Positions 9,197-16,142 are shown, numbered from the stretch's first letter. The stretch: 20,968 bases of DNA from DASUFH01 sp036274645 (GCA_036274645.1 DASUFH010000158.1:1-20968); one strand, 5' to 3'. A program made the numbers and translations. The notes: a model not told the origin generated them from the letters alone.

Positions 9197-9280
9197 TTGC
9201 AGGGGCGGTCTATGACCGCCCGGCGTTTCGGAATGAATTTCCTTCAATCAGAGATTTCCATTCCGAAAGGTTGGGCGGTC
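9197..9280. repeat. Compound palindrome with GGGCGGTC half-sites between convergent genes
   Basis: Two overlapping inverted repeats occur. GGGCGGTC-TAT-GACCGCCC spans 9203-9221 (copy 2 of the family at 3378-3417). A 22-nt arm at 9214-9235 (GACCGCCC, four bases, TTTCGGAATG) pairs with 9259-9280 (CATTCCGAAA, four bases, GGGCGGTC) around a 23-nt loop. Only the four central bases of the arms fail to match fully. The element fills the gap between the convergent permease and aminotransferase genes and probably ends transcription from both sides. Confidence 0.75.
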
Positions 9281-9334
9281 AGGCCCCCAGATGCTCCCGT
9301 TGTGAGGAAAAACCTTTCCGGATTTTCAGCGGCC

Positions 9335-10678
9335 TCAGCCCAGCGCCCGCACTGAATCCCCGACGATATTGATAATGCGGTCGATCTCCGCGTCCGTGGT
9401 CACGAATGGCGGCGCGAGCAGATAGGTATCCCCGCGCAGACGGCTGTAGAGACCCCGCTTGCAGCATTCCTGGTGCAGCCGTTCTCCCATCTTCAGTTTC
9501 GGGTCGAACGGCTTTTTGGTGGCCTTGTCTTCCACCAGTTCAAGCCCGGTAAGCATTCCCTGGCCGCGGACGTTTCCGACCTTGTCGAGTGATGCGAGTT
9601 GCTGGATTCCGTTGAAGAGTTTCTTGCCCTTCACTGCGGCGGCTTCAATCAGGCCTTCGCGCTCGTAGATTGCGATTGTGGCCAGTCCCACGGCGCACGA
9701 CACGGGATGCGCGGAGTACGTGAAGGCGTGCATCCAGCGCTTTTCCGGAGGGACGTCCGCGAGGACCTTCTGCACGCGGTCGGAGAGGCCGATTCCGCCG
9801 AGCGGAATGTATCCGGAAGTGATGCCTTTCGCAAACGCGACCATGTCGGGCTCGACGCCGTAGCGGTCGAGAGCGAACCATGCCCCGGTCCGTCCGAACC
9901 CCGTGATGATTTCATCGGAGATGAACAGCACGTCGTATTTGTTGCAGATCTCGCGAATACGCGGGAAATAGTCATCCGGAGGAACGATCAGCCCTCCGGA
10001 GCCCTGTACCGGTTCGGCGATGAAGGCGGCGACGGTTTCCGGCCCTTCCTTGAGGATCGCCTGTTCCAGAAGGTTCGCGGCCGCCACCCCGGGGCTGACC
10101 GACGGATCGTTGGAAACAAAACGATAGGGATAAGGAGAAGGGATATGCACGAAGCCCGGCAATTTGCCGCCGAACATGGGCCAGAAGACCGGGATTCCGG
10201 TGGCGCTCATGGCGGCAATGGTCACGCCGTGGTATCCGTATTCGCGGCTGATGATTTTGGTCTTTTCCGGCTTGCCCTGGCTGATCCAGAAGAATCGCGC
10301 GGTCTTGAAGGCGCTTTCATTCGACTCGGCGCCGCCCGAAGTAAAGAAGAAGTGTTTGATGGAGGGATAACAGATCGTGGAGAGCTTTTCCGCCAGTTCC
10401 ACGGCCGGCACATTGGTTGCTCCGACATAGCCGGAGACGAACGCGAGCCGTTCCATCTGGCGCGCTGCCGCATCCGCCAGTTCCTTGCGGCCGTGACCGG
10501 CGCTGACGTTCCACAGGCCCGACAGGCCGTCGATGTATTCCCTGCCGTCGGCGGATTTCAGGATGGCGCCGCGGCCCTCGACCCACACGAACGGGTTGGT
10601 CTGATCGTTGGGATGGAACAGGGGATGGATCAGATGATCCTGGTCGGACGTAACGATCTTCTGGATATCGATGGTCAT
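9335..10678 (-). CDS. Class III PLP-dependent omega-aminotransferase
   Basis: A 447-residue fold-type I aminotransferase of normal length for class III. The N-terminus reads like omega-amino-acid/diamine:pyruvate transaminases (HLIHPLFHP, then WVEGRGAILKSADGREYIDG). PLP phosphate contacts are in TSGGAESNESA (113-123), the cofactor Asp is D255 in ISDEIITGFGRTG, and the Schiff-base lysine is K284 in FAKGITSGYIPLGG. It probably moves an amino group between an omega-amino acid, polyamine or aromatic amine and pyruvate in the cytoplasm; the donor cannot be read from sequence. The ATG has AGGAGT at 10684-10689. It follows the NUDIX gene by 55 bases, as the third gene of a minus-strand operon. Confidence 0.92.
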   Translation of the reverse strand: MTIDIQKIVTSDQDHLIHPLFHPNDQTNPFVWVEGRGAILKSADGREYIDGLSGLWNVSAGHGRKELADAAARQMERLAFVSGYVGATNVPAVELAEKLSTICYPSIKHFFFTSGGAESNESAFKTARFFWISQGKPEKTKIISREYGYHGVTIAAMSATGIPVFWPMFGGKLPGFVHIPSPYPYRFVSNDPSVSPGVAAANLLEQAILKEGPETVAAFIAEPVQGSGGLIVPPDDYFPRIREICNKYDVLFISDEIITGFGRTGAWFALDRYGVEPDMVAFAKGITSGYIPLGGIGLSDRVQKVLADVPPEKRWMHAFTYSAHPVSCAVGLATIAIYEREGLIEAAAVKGKKLFNGIQQLASLDKVGNVRGQGMLTGLELVEDKATKKPFDPKLKMGERLHQECCKRGLYSRLRGDTYLLAPPFVTTDAEIDRIINIVGDSVRALG

Positions 10679-10733
10679 GAATCACTCCTTAACGTGACGC
10701 GACAGGCGTCATCGAGGCTCCGGCCGGGGCCGG

Positions 10734-11261
10734 TCATGGTCGGGAAAAAACGCGCAGCAGGCCGAGGATGGATTTGGCGTCTTCGATCCGGCCGTCGTCG
10801 ATCATTTGCAGCGCTTCGGCGCGGCTGGCGCGGACAATTTCGATCGCTTCATCTTCATCGGGATGGGTCTGGGTCTCGACCAGATCCAGCGCTTCATAGA
10901 GATACATGTATTCGGACGTGAAGCCCGGCGTGGTCCAGAATCGCGCCCGCTCAACGACCCGGCCGGCGCGATAACCGGTTTCTTCCTCCAGTTCCCGGAT
11001 GGCCGCTCTGGCCGGGTCCTCGCCCGTTTCAATTCCACCGGCCGGCAGTTCGAGCAGCGTCTTTCCGGTGGCGTGCCGGTACTGGCGGACCAGCAGCACC
11101 GAATCCGGCGTCGGACACGCCACGACGGTCACTGCGCCTGGATAGACCACGATCTCGCGCGTAATGGTGTTCCCGCTGGGGTCCACGAGGCGGTCCACCC
11201 GCAACTTGATCACGCGGCCTTCGAAAACTGTTTCCTGGGAGAGGATCTTGACGTCAGACAT
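10734..11261 (-). CDS. NUDIX hydrolase, ADP-ribose pyrophosphatase-like
   Basis: A 175-residue protein with a complete Nudix box at 75-97 matching Gx5Ex7REUxEExGU: G75, E81, R89, E90, E93, E94, G96. The strand before it (TLLELPAGG) and the aromatic-rich segment after it (RFWTTPGFTSEYMYLYEA) are typical of ADP-ribose pyrophosphatases. These use Mg2+ to split ADP-ribose into AMP and ribose-5-phosphate, clearing a reactive metabolite. The ATG lies only nine bases beyond the stop of the upstream aminotransferase, and I see no clear ribosome site, so translational coupling is likely. It sits between two PLP aminotransferases. A link to their substrates is possible, but NUDIX genes often ride in unrelated operons. 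Confidence 0.92.
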   Translation of the reverse strand: MSDVKILSQETVFEGRVIKLRVDRLVDPSGNTITREIVVYPGAVTVVACPTPDSVLLVRQYRHATGKTLLELPAGGIETGEDPARAAIRELEEETGYRAGRVVERARFWTTPGFTSEYMYLYEALDLVETQTHPDEDEAIEIVRASRAEALQMIDDGRIEDAKSILGLLRVFSRP

Positions 11262-11270
11262 CTGCGTGAA

Positions 11271-12503
11271 TCAGGCCGTGGGCTTTTCGGCGGCTTCTTC
11301 AAGCTCCGCTTTAAGCGCCACGATGAATTTGTCGATCTGTTTCACGGTGATCACGAACGGCGGCAGGAACCGCAGAACCGTGTCATGCGTGCAATTGATG
11401 ATGAATCCCTTATCGAGCAGGCGGCGGACGATATCTTTTCCGGGAACGGTCAGGTCGATGGCCAGCATCAGGCCGTCGCCACGCACTTCCTTGACGATCG
11501 GGATCGCTCTCAGGCCTTCGAGCTTCCGCTTGAAGTGAGCGCCGGTCTCGCGAATGTGTTCGAGCAGGCCGTCTTCTTCGAGAATCCTGAAGTACTCCAG
11601 GCTCGCCCGGCAGGCCAGGGGGCCGCCGCCGAACGTCGTGCCATGTTCGCCGGGCCGGATCGCTGACGCCACCTCTTCCTTCAGGATGACCGCGCCGAGC
11701 GGAATTCCCAGACCGAGCGGTTTGGCGCACGCAATGATATCGGGCAAATTGGCCCGGTCGGTGGGCTCCACAAACTGGTGGAACGCGAACCACCGCCCCA
11801 GGCGTCCGAGACCGCACTGGATTTCGTCGGCGATGAACACCGCGCCCCGCTCGCGAGTGAGCGCGCGGACGCGATGGTAGAACTCCGCGGAAATCGGAAA
11901 GATTCCGCCCTCACCCTGGACGATCTCGACAATGACGGCGCAGACATCATCGGTGAACTTCCGTTCGAGATCGGCCACGTCGTTGAACCGGACGAAGTCG
12001 AAACCGGGCACCAGCGGCTCGAACGGCTCACGATACTTCTTTGCCGAAGTGGCAGACAACGCGCCGAATGTTCGTCCGTGAAATGAGTTTTCCAGCGCCA
12101 GGATGCGATGGCGGGGCGGCTCGCCGTTCGTCCGGGCCCGTGACGCCCAGGCGCGGGCGAACTTCAGGCAGGCTTCAACGGACTCGGTTCCACTGTTGGT
12201 GAAGAACGCGCGATCCAGGCCCGAAAGCGTGCAGAGCTTCTCGGCCAGCCGCCCCTGATATTCGTGGTAGAAATAGTTGGAAATGTGCAGCGTCCGCTTG
12301 ATCTGCTTTCGCAGCATCTGCTTCACACGCGGATGGTTGTATCCGAGGGCGTTCACCCCGATTCCCGACAGCAGGTCCAGGTAACGCTTGTTCGACTTGT
12401 CGATCAGGTACGCGCCGCTGCCTCGGTCCACCAGGATATCGAACCGTGCGTACGTTCCCAATACGTACTTGCTTTCCAGTTCCTTGACGTGAGCGAGTTG
12501 CAT
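11271..12503 (-). CDS. Acetylornithine-aminotransferase-like class III aminotransferase
   Basis: A 410-residue class III PLP enzyme. GIGVNALGYNHP, FFTNSGTESVEA (100-111), ENSFHGRTFGALSAT, ADEIQCGLGR (D226) and the lysine K261 in ACAKPLGLGIPLGA all match the ArgD/RocD branch (acetylornithine, ornithine or related omega-aminotransferases). I chose the ATG at 12503 because GAGGG at 12511-12515 is well spaced and the protein then begins like its relatives (MQLAHVKELESKYVLGTY). The open frame runs about 108 codons further upstream, but those codons cross a palindrome and make no recognisable protein. The pocket motif reads AKPLGLG where ArgD usually has AKGLGGG, so substrate use may differ. It is first in an operon with the NUDIX and omega-aminotransferase genes. 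No other arginine-pathway gene is nearby, so I give no symbol. Confidence 0.9.
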   Translation of the reverse strand: MQLAHVKELESKYVLGTYARFDILVDRGSGAYLIDKSNKRYLDLLSGIGVNALGYNHPRVKQMLRKQIKRTLHISNYFYHEYQGRLAEKLCTLSGLDRAFFTNSGTESVEACLKFARAWASRARTNGEPPRHRILALENSFHGRTFGALSATSAKKYREPFEPLVPGFDFVRFNDVADLERKFTDDVCAVIVEIVQGEGGIFPISAEFYHRVRALTRERGAVFIADEIQCGLGRLGRWFAFHQFVEPTDRANLPDIIACAKPLGLGIPLGAVILKEEVASAIRPGEHGTTFGGGPLACRASLEYFRILEEDGLLEHIRETGAHFKRKLEGLRAIPIVKEVRGDGLMLAIDLTVPGKDIVRRLLDKGFIINCTHDTVLRFLPPFVITVKQIDKFIVALKAELEEAAEKPTA

Positions 12504-12816
12504 AATAAAGCCCTCAAGCTTAGCACACCCCCCTTGGTGGGGAAGGGGGACATCATTGGGGCAGCGGGGAATCCGGACAAAGTCCATTTGAAATTCGACA
12601 ACACAACATTGGACATTGGACAGCCGAAGGGAAGCGTCCCGAAGGCTGTTCCCCTGACCGTTCGGATGACTCCACCCGCCCGCTTCCCCTTCGGCTGTCC
12701 AATGTCGAATGTTGTAATGTCCAATTGCAAATGTAGCCGGTCCACTGCCACACTGACCCCAATAATCCCTGCCGCCAGTGGCGCCGCGCTTGCAGGCAGA
12801 GTTATGGAGATGCGTC
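12504..12816. other. Gene-free divergent intergenic region with palindromes
   Basis: This 313-bp region separates the divergent aminotransferase operon and hemerythrin-domain gene. It holds a small hairpin (CCCCCTT 12529-12535 with AAGGGGG 12543-12549) and the long inverted repeat at 12585-12733. Promoters for both sides must lie here, but I cannot place them with confidence. Open frames crossing it are low-quality translations of the palindrome. Confidence 0.7.
12585..12733. repeat. Long imperfect inverted repeat (arms about 52 bp)
   Basis: The left arm 12585-12636 begins CATTTG and ends GGACAGCCGAAGGGAAGCG. The right arm 12681-12733 is its reverse complement with about five mismatches and one single-base gap. 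The loop is 44 bp. Weaker outer similarity (ATTGGGG motifs near 12555 and 12762) hints that the palindrome once reached further. The arms carry the direct motif ACATTGGACATTGGACA. No terminal-repeat transposon signature or target duplication is recognised. Confidence 0.85.
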
Positions 12817-13431
12817 ATGGAGTCCACGAGACTGCTGCTGGAAGATCACCGGCACATTCTGCGCGCGCTCGACATCCTCGAAGAGATGGCGAGCCGGGCG
12901 AGGCATGGCCGGAAGCCGGACGAGCGGGATGTGGAGGATCTTCTGGAGTTTCTGGACGGATATGGTGATCGTCTCCATCAGGGCCGTGAAGAGGGATTCC
13001 TGTTTCCCGCACTGATCGACCACAAACAAAAGCACTACACCAAACTCAGCCAGCTCTCGTTCGAGCACGACCGTCAGCGGTCGCTGATCCGGGGGCTGCA
13101 TGAGTCGACTCTTTCGGCCAGTTCAAAGGACTTTGTGTTTTGCGCCACCCGGCTCGTGGAACTCCTTCGCGCTCATATGAAGGAGGAGGAAGCGGCGCTG
13201 TTTCCCCTGGCGGAGTCCACCCTGTCCCAGCAGGATGACGCGCAGACCGCCGGCGAGATGATGGAACATGACAAGCCGTGGCGTGACGACAACGTTCCGG
13301 AATTACTCCAGCTGCTGGACAGGCTGGAGTCCATCTATCTCGGCAAAACCCATATGGAAGCCCGCACACTCCGGCAGCGTTCACGAACGGAAGGACGGAC
13401 CGCCGAAGGCCGCAATTCGCGCCGGCGCTGA
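12817..13431 (+). CDS. Hemerythrin HHE cation-binding domain protein
   Basis: A 204-residue, mostly helical protein with the HHE/hemerythrin ligand pattern: H11 in EDHRHILRAL, H54 and E58 in HQGREEGFLFPAL, H84 in SFEHDRQR, and H120 and E124 in HMKEEEAALFPLAE. These residues would hold a diiron centre. Relatives bind O2, NO or peroxide, or store iron. The C-terminal 40 residues are charged and Arg-rich (KTHMEARTLRQRSR onward) and probably disordered. I chose the ATG at 12817 for the GGAG at 12806-12809, seven bases upstream, and because MESTRLLLEDHRHI starts like family members. A GTG at 12778 would add 13 poorly supported residues. It is transcribed divergently from the aminotransferase operon and convergently with Hsp20. 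Confidence 0.9.
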   Translation: MESTRLLLEDHRHILRALDILEEMASRARHGRKPDERDVEDLLEFLDGYGDRLHQGREEGFLFPALIDHKQKHYTKLSQLSFEHDRQRSLIRGLHESTLSASSKDFVFCATRLVELLRAHMKEEEAALFPLAESTLSQQDDAQTAGEMMEHDKPWRDDNVPELLQLLDRLESIYLGKTHMEARTLRQRSRTEGRTAEGRNSRRR

Positions 13432-13582
13432 AGCCGCGCGTCACGCGTGTCTGTCAACATTGCATGCTTCAATCGCCGTCCGCCGGTTCGTACTGACGGA
13501 TCGTCAGGCGTGGCAGCCATGCGTTGCCGGCGGGCGAAAGTCTGTCTAAAAGCAACCCGCGTGTCGCGGTGACAGTGGGAAC

Positions 13583-13615
13583 AGCGATCCAGGACTCGAA
13601 CGGTCGTGGATCGCT
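13583..13615. terminator. 9-bp perfect hairpin between convergent genes
   Basis: AGCGATCCA (13583-13591) and TGGATCGCT (13607-13615) form a perfect 9-bp stem with a 15-nt loop. It sits in the 254-bp gap between the convergent hemerythrin and Hsp20 genes. The T-tract is poor (TTGCTTG), so this is a candidate bidirectional terminator only. Confidence 0.4.
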
Positions 13616-13685
13616 TTGCTTGTTCGTCAGAAAGGGTTTCTCCAGGGGGCTGGACCGCCTTTGTCAGGAAGTGAAGCGGCTGATC

Positions 13686-14186
13686 TCAGGCGACCCGGAC
13701 ATGGACGACGTTGTGTTTGGCCGCCTCGGTCTTGGGTAGCCGGATTTCGAGGACGCCGTTCCGGAACGTCGCTTTGACGCCGTCCACTTTCACATGGACT
13801 GGCAGTTCGATGCTTCTTGAAAACATGCCGAAATCTCTTTCGGACCGGAAGTAGTCCACTTCCTTGATGGTTTCTTCCTTCCTTTTTTCGCCTTTGATGG
13901 TCAGCATGTTTTCGGTCACGCTGATGTCGAGATCTTCCTTCGCGATTCCGGGAATCTCCGCCTTGATGACGAGTTCGTTCTTTTCTTCGTAGAGGTCCAG
14001 CGGGGGCGCGTCGATGCCGAACTCGTGGGGAAGCGGCGGGTTGAACCACGGGCGCTGAAACTGGCGAGGCCACGCGCCGCTGAAGAACCGGTCAAACAGT
14101 GTATCGAATTCCGCCGGACGCCACGGCCGCGCCGCGAACGGACGCCTCACGGCGATCGAAGTGTCTTTTCCTTCCTTCTTCGACAT
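13686..14186 (-). CDS. hsp20: Small heat-shock protein, Hsp20/alpha-crystallin family
   Basis: A 166-residue ATP-independent chaperone. The N-terminal arm (about 1-60) is rich in Trp, Phe and Pro (EFDTLFDRFFSGAWPRQF), as is usual for bacterial class A Hsp20 proteins. The alpha-crystallin domain spans about 63-155 (ELVIKAEIPGIAKEDLDISV, then GEKRKEE, then RSERDFGMFSRSIELP) and ends with the conserved FRNGVLEIRLPKTE. It should form oligomers that hold unfolding proteins in the cytoplasm. The start is set by a strong AAGGAGA at 14194-14200. No CIRCE or clear sigma32-type promoter was found upstream. The YtxH-type gene lies 311 bp upstream on the same strand. Confidence 0.95.
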   Translation of the reverse strand: MSKKEGKDTSIAVRRPFAARPWRPAEFDTLFDRFFSGAWPRQFQRPWFNPPLPHEFGIDAPPLDLYEEKNELVIKAEIPGIAKEDLDISVTENMLTIKGEKRKEETIKEVDYFRSERDFGMFSRSIELPVHVKVDGVKATFRNGVLEIRLPKTEAAKHNVVHVRVA

Positions 14187-14497
14187 GAATGATTCTCCTT
14201 GTTGCGAATAATCAGGCTTGAATCACCTCGTGCAGCTTCATCTTCAGTCGCGAACAGTCCGCTCAACTGCCTGAATGTAATCCCTGCGTTCCATTCATTT
14301 CGAGCGATGCCTGCCCCGGCAGCCGTTTCCGTGAGGGGCGGTTGCGGTTCCAGGACGTGCGCCAGCGTCAGTTGGGCCCGGACCCCCCGCGCGCGCGACG
14401 CTATAAGTCAACGCCAACCGCGCCGGGGAGAAAGTCGATGGGGAGCAGAACATTTTCTGATGCGCATGCCTCTGTCCTCGCAGCCGCCTGCGGTGGC
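14187..14497. other. Intergenic region upstream of hsp20, no gene supported
   Basis: This 311-bp stretch lies between the YtxH-type stop and the Hsp20 start. It contains the Hsp20 ribosome site, a C-rich then alternating CG run (CGCGCGCGCG at 14388-14397), and no convincing ORF on either strand. The hsp20 promoter is probably here but I cannot assign it. Confidence 0.6.
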
Positions 14498-14848
14498 TCA
14501 GGTTCGTTCGGGGAACTTGACGAGCGATTCGGCGCGTTCGAGTTTCCGCCCGATCTCGCTGCGAACCTTGTCGAGGGTCTGCTGAACGCGACTTCCACCG
14601 GCGTCAACCGCTTTGCGGCAGTTTCCGATGCCCGACATGACCGTTTCAGAAACATCGTCAACCAGTTCGGACATATAGCCCCGGACATCATCGCGAATTT
14701 CGTCAATGCGATGGAACGTTCGATCCGCGGAGCTCCGCAGACGCGCGCGGGTGTGTTTTCCCGCTCTTGGCGCATAAAGCAGCGCAATGAGTGCTCCAAC
14801 GCCGGCGCCTGCGGCGAAACAGCCAATTCCGGCAAGCGTTTTAGCCAC
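14498..14848 (-). CDS. YtxH-domain small membrane protein
   Basis: A 116-residue protein with one N-terminal membrane helix (about 5-26, GIGCFAAGAGVGALIALLY). It is followed directly by APRAGKHTRARL, the LxAPxxGxxTR signature of YtxH proteins. The remainder is a long amphipathic, probably coiled-coil helix (DEIRDDVRGYMSELVDDVSE, then VQQTLDKVRSEIGRKLERAE). YtxH proteins are envelope-associated general-stress proteins of unknown biochemistry. I chose the GTG at 14848 because GAGGAGG at 14858-14864 is ideally placed. The frame continues upstream to an ATG at 14992, but those codons resemble no protein. It lies upstream of, and may be co-regulated with, Hsp20. Confidence 0.85.
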   Translation of the reverse strand: MAKTLAGIGCFAAGAGVGALIALLYAPRAGKHTRARLRSSADRTFHRIDEIRDDVRGYMSELVDDVSETVMSGIGNCRKAVDAGGSRVQQTLDKVRSEIGRKLERAESLVKFPERT

Positions 14849-15219
14849 GATTGTGATCCTCCTCACGCAGACGCAGCACGTGGGAAGCCATTCAGCGGAC
14901 GGCACATCGATGGGCGTGAGCCAAAGAGGCCAGCGCGCCGTCAAAAAACGACGCGCCGCTGAGGGTGTTGGGCTAAGGAACATGGCTTGCACTGAATCGA
15001 TCAGAACTCAACCGGATTCCGTCTTCTTACCTTCGCCGTCAGATGCCGGAGCAGTCAATCCGGTTCCGCCGTCGGATGCCGAATCAGTCGGTCCGGTTCT
15101 GCCGTCAGACGCCGAAGGGGTGAACACGAACGAGGGCCCGAGCCAGGTCCCGGTCGCGCTGACGAGAATAGCGGGGGATGGTTCACGCACGTAAAGAGGA
15201 GTAGGGAAACGGAGAGGTC
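14849..15219. other. Divergent intergenic region with 33-bp tandem repeat
   Basis: This 371-bp region separates the YtxH-type gene (minus) and the small membrane protein gene (plus). It holds the 33-bp repeat at 15035-15133. A 70-codon frame from 14982 (AAGG just upstream) to 15194 crosses the repeat and would give an 11-residue PSDAE-type repeat. With no known relatives I do not call it a gene. No promoter is assigned. Confidence 0.55.
15035..15133. repeat. Three 33-bp tandem repeats
   Basis: Units start with GCCGTC at 15035, 15068 and 15101, an exact 33-bp period. Each reads GCCGTCrGAyGCCGrA and then diverges; the first two end with CCGGTT and the third decays after GAAGGGGTGAA. The period is a multiple of three and the repeat is open in a plus frame (PSDA motif) and in a minus frame (ASDG motif), so coding cannot be excluded. 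Confidence 0.7.
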
Positions 15220-15450
15220 ATGCGGTTCCTTGTCGAAACATATGTTCTGGTTATCGCCGTTGTGATGGTCATGGCGGTGGTGGTCCTATCCGTGCTCGGC
15301 GCCATGATGCTTGCTGCGCGAATGGTTCGGTTGCTCGTGCGCGCCCTGCTTGAGGCGGGGCAGCGGGTTCTTCATGCTCTGGGCGGGGCCGGGAGCGACG
15401 GCCGGATGCTGGCGCAACTGAAAGCAAGACTGCGAATCCGGCACTCCTGA
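15220..15450 (+). CDS. Small single-span membrane protein
   Basis: A 76-residue protein of unknown family. Residues 5-33 form one long, very hydrophobic helix (ETYVLVIAVVMVMAVVVL). Residues 34-76 form a basic amphipathic tail (ARMVRLLVRALLEAGQRVLH, ending RLRIRHS), so the tail probably stays in the cytoplasm. GGAGAGG at 15211-15217 sets the ATG well. It is divergent from the YtxH-type gene and upstream of the ferritin-like gene on the same strand. Size and layout resemble stress-linked small envelope proteins, but no function can be read from it. Confidence 0.65.
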   Translation: MRFLVETYVLVIAVVMVMAVVVLSVLGAMMLAARMVRLLVRALLEAGQRVLHALGGAGSDGRMLAQLKARLRIRHS

Positions 15451-15617
15451 TCACGGATCGCTGCCGGAATGTCAAACGCAGTCCGGTTCAGTAGTTCCAG
15501 GACGAATTGCTCAAGGGCTTCTGGGTTTGCAAGCATGTCATTCACGATGTTCGAGCCATGACCGGCTCCGGCCACGGTTTCAATCTCCGATGGAACGCCG
15601 GGTGCAACTGCCGGGGC
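15447..15617 (-). pseudogene. Relic of an alpha/beta-hydrolase C-terminus
   Basis: Read on the minus strand, this stretch encodes GVPSEIETVAGAGHGSNIVN then DMLANPEALEQFVLELLNR. That strongly resembles the last strand, catalytic-His loop (GAGHGSN) and final helix of an alpha/beta-hydrolase. There is no nucleophile region: the frame upstream of 15617 becomes the antisense of the ferritin-like gene and loses all similarity. The fragment ends almost exactly at the start codon of that gene (15618) and just overlaps the stop of the small membrane protein. It looks like a decayed gene end brought in by rearrangement. Confidence 0.45.
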
Positions 15618-16142
15618 ATGAGCAATGCCGGAGTCATTTACCACGATTTCATCGATCTCAAGGAGCAGGCAGCGGAGATCTATCTGAATATGGCGTCCCG
15701 GTTTTCTCCCGAGATTCCTTCCTTCAGCGCGCTCTGGCTGGACATGGGCATGCGGGAAAAACAACATTCCGAACTCCTGCGGCTCTGTGTGGCCGAAGGC
15801 ATGATTGCCCCGGACCTTCCGGCCCAGGAGGAGATGGAAGCGGCGCGCGACCTTGTGGAGCGGTTAAGCCGCGACGCGGCGGTTCCGGACCTCTCAATTG
15901 AGGAGGCGTTCAGGATCGCCGTCGAACTGGAGCGATCGGAGTTCAACGGGATCTACGACCGGCTGTCAACGCCGGCGCATGACTCGCTGTATCTGTTTCG
16001 CAGAAAGGTGATATCGCTCTCCAGTCATCTGGAGGAAATACTGAAGCATGCGCGAGATCTGAACGTTTCCGATCTCGCTATTTCGGAACTTGAGCGCCTG
16101 GTGGATCGCCACATGTCACGAGATTGGCCGAAGGCCGGGTGA
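15618..16142 (+). CDS. Ferritin-like (rubrerythrin-type four-helix) protein
   Basis: A 174-residue, all-helical protein with the rubrerythrin-like pattern. Helix 1 is IDLKEQAAEIYLNMASRF (E16 as likely ligand) and helix 2 has EKQHSELL (E47xxH50). Helix 3 is EAFRIAVELERSEFNGIYDR (E103/E105), and helix 4 has LSSHLEEILKHA (H137). In helix 4 the ExxH glutamate position is occupied by L134, so the diiron site may be incomplete. Rubrerythrin relatives detoxify peroxide or handle iron. The start is uncertain: the ATG at 15618 begins the homologous part but has only a poor GGGG before it. Upstream in-frame starts (TTG 15507, ATG 15558) would read through the antisense of the hydrolase relic. It is convergent with the eRF1-like gene, 26 bases away. 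Confidence 0.7.
   Translation: MSNAGVIYHDFIDLKEQAAEIYLNMASRFSPEIPSFSALWLDMGMREKQHSELLRLCVAEGMIAPDLPAQEEMEAARDLVERLSRDAAVPDLSIEEAFRIAVELERSEFNGIYDRLSTPAHDSLYLFRRKVISLSSHLEEILKHARDLNVSDLAISELERLVDRHMSRDWPKAG

Noticed and set aside
9599..10921. 440-codon open frame on the plus strand opposite the omega-aminotransferase
   Set aside because: It is the antisense of a confident PLP enzyme and part of the NUDIX gene, with no recognisable domain. Long antisense frames are expected at this GC content.
12504..12827. N-terminal extension of the ArgD-like aminotransferase to an ATG at 12827
   Set aside because: The extra 108 codons translate the inverted repeat, show no protein similarity, and the internal ATG at 12503 has a good GAGGG and a family-like N-terminus.
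14438..14443. CCCCAT (minus strand) as a sigma32 -10 element for hsp20 or the YtxH-type region
   Set aside because: No CTTGAA-like -35 element occurs at the proper distance upstream.
14199..14585. Plus-strand frame upstream of hsp20
   Set aside because: Ser/Arg-rich composition, no ribosome site, overlaps the YtxH-type gene antisense.
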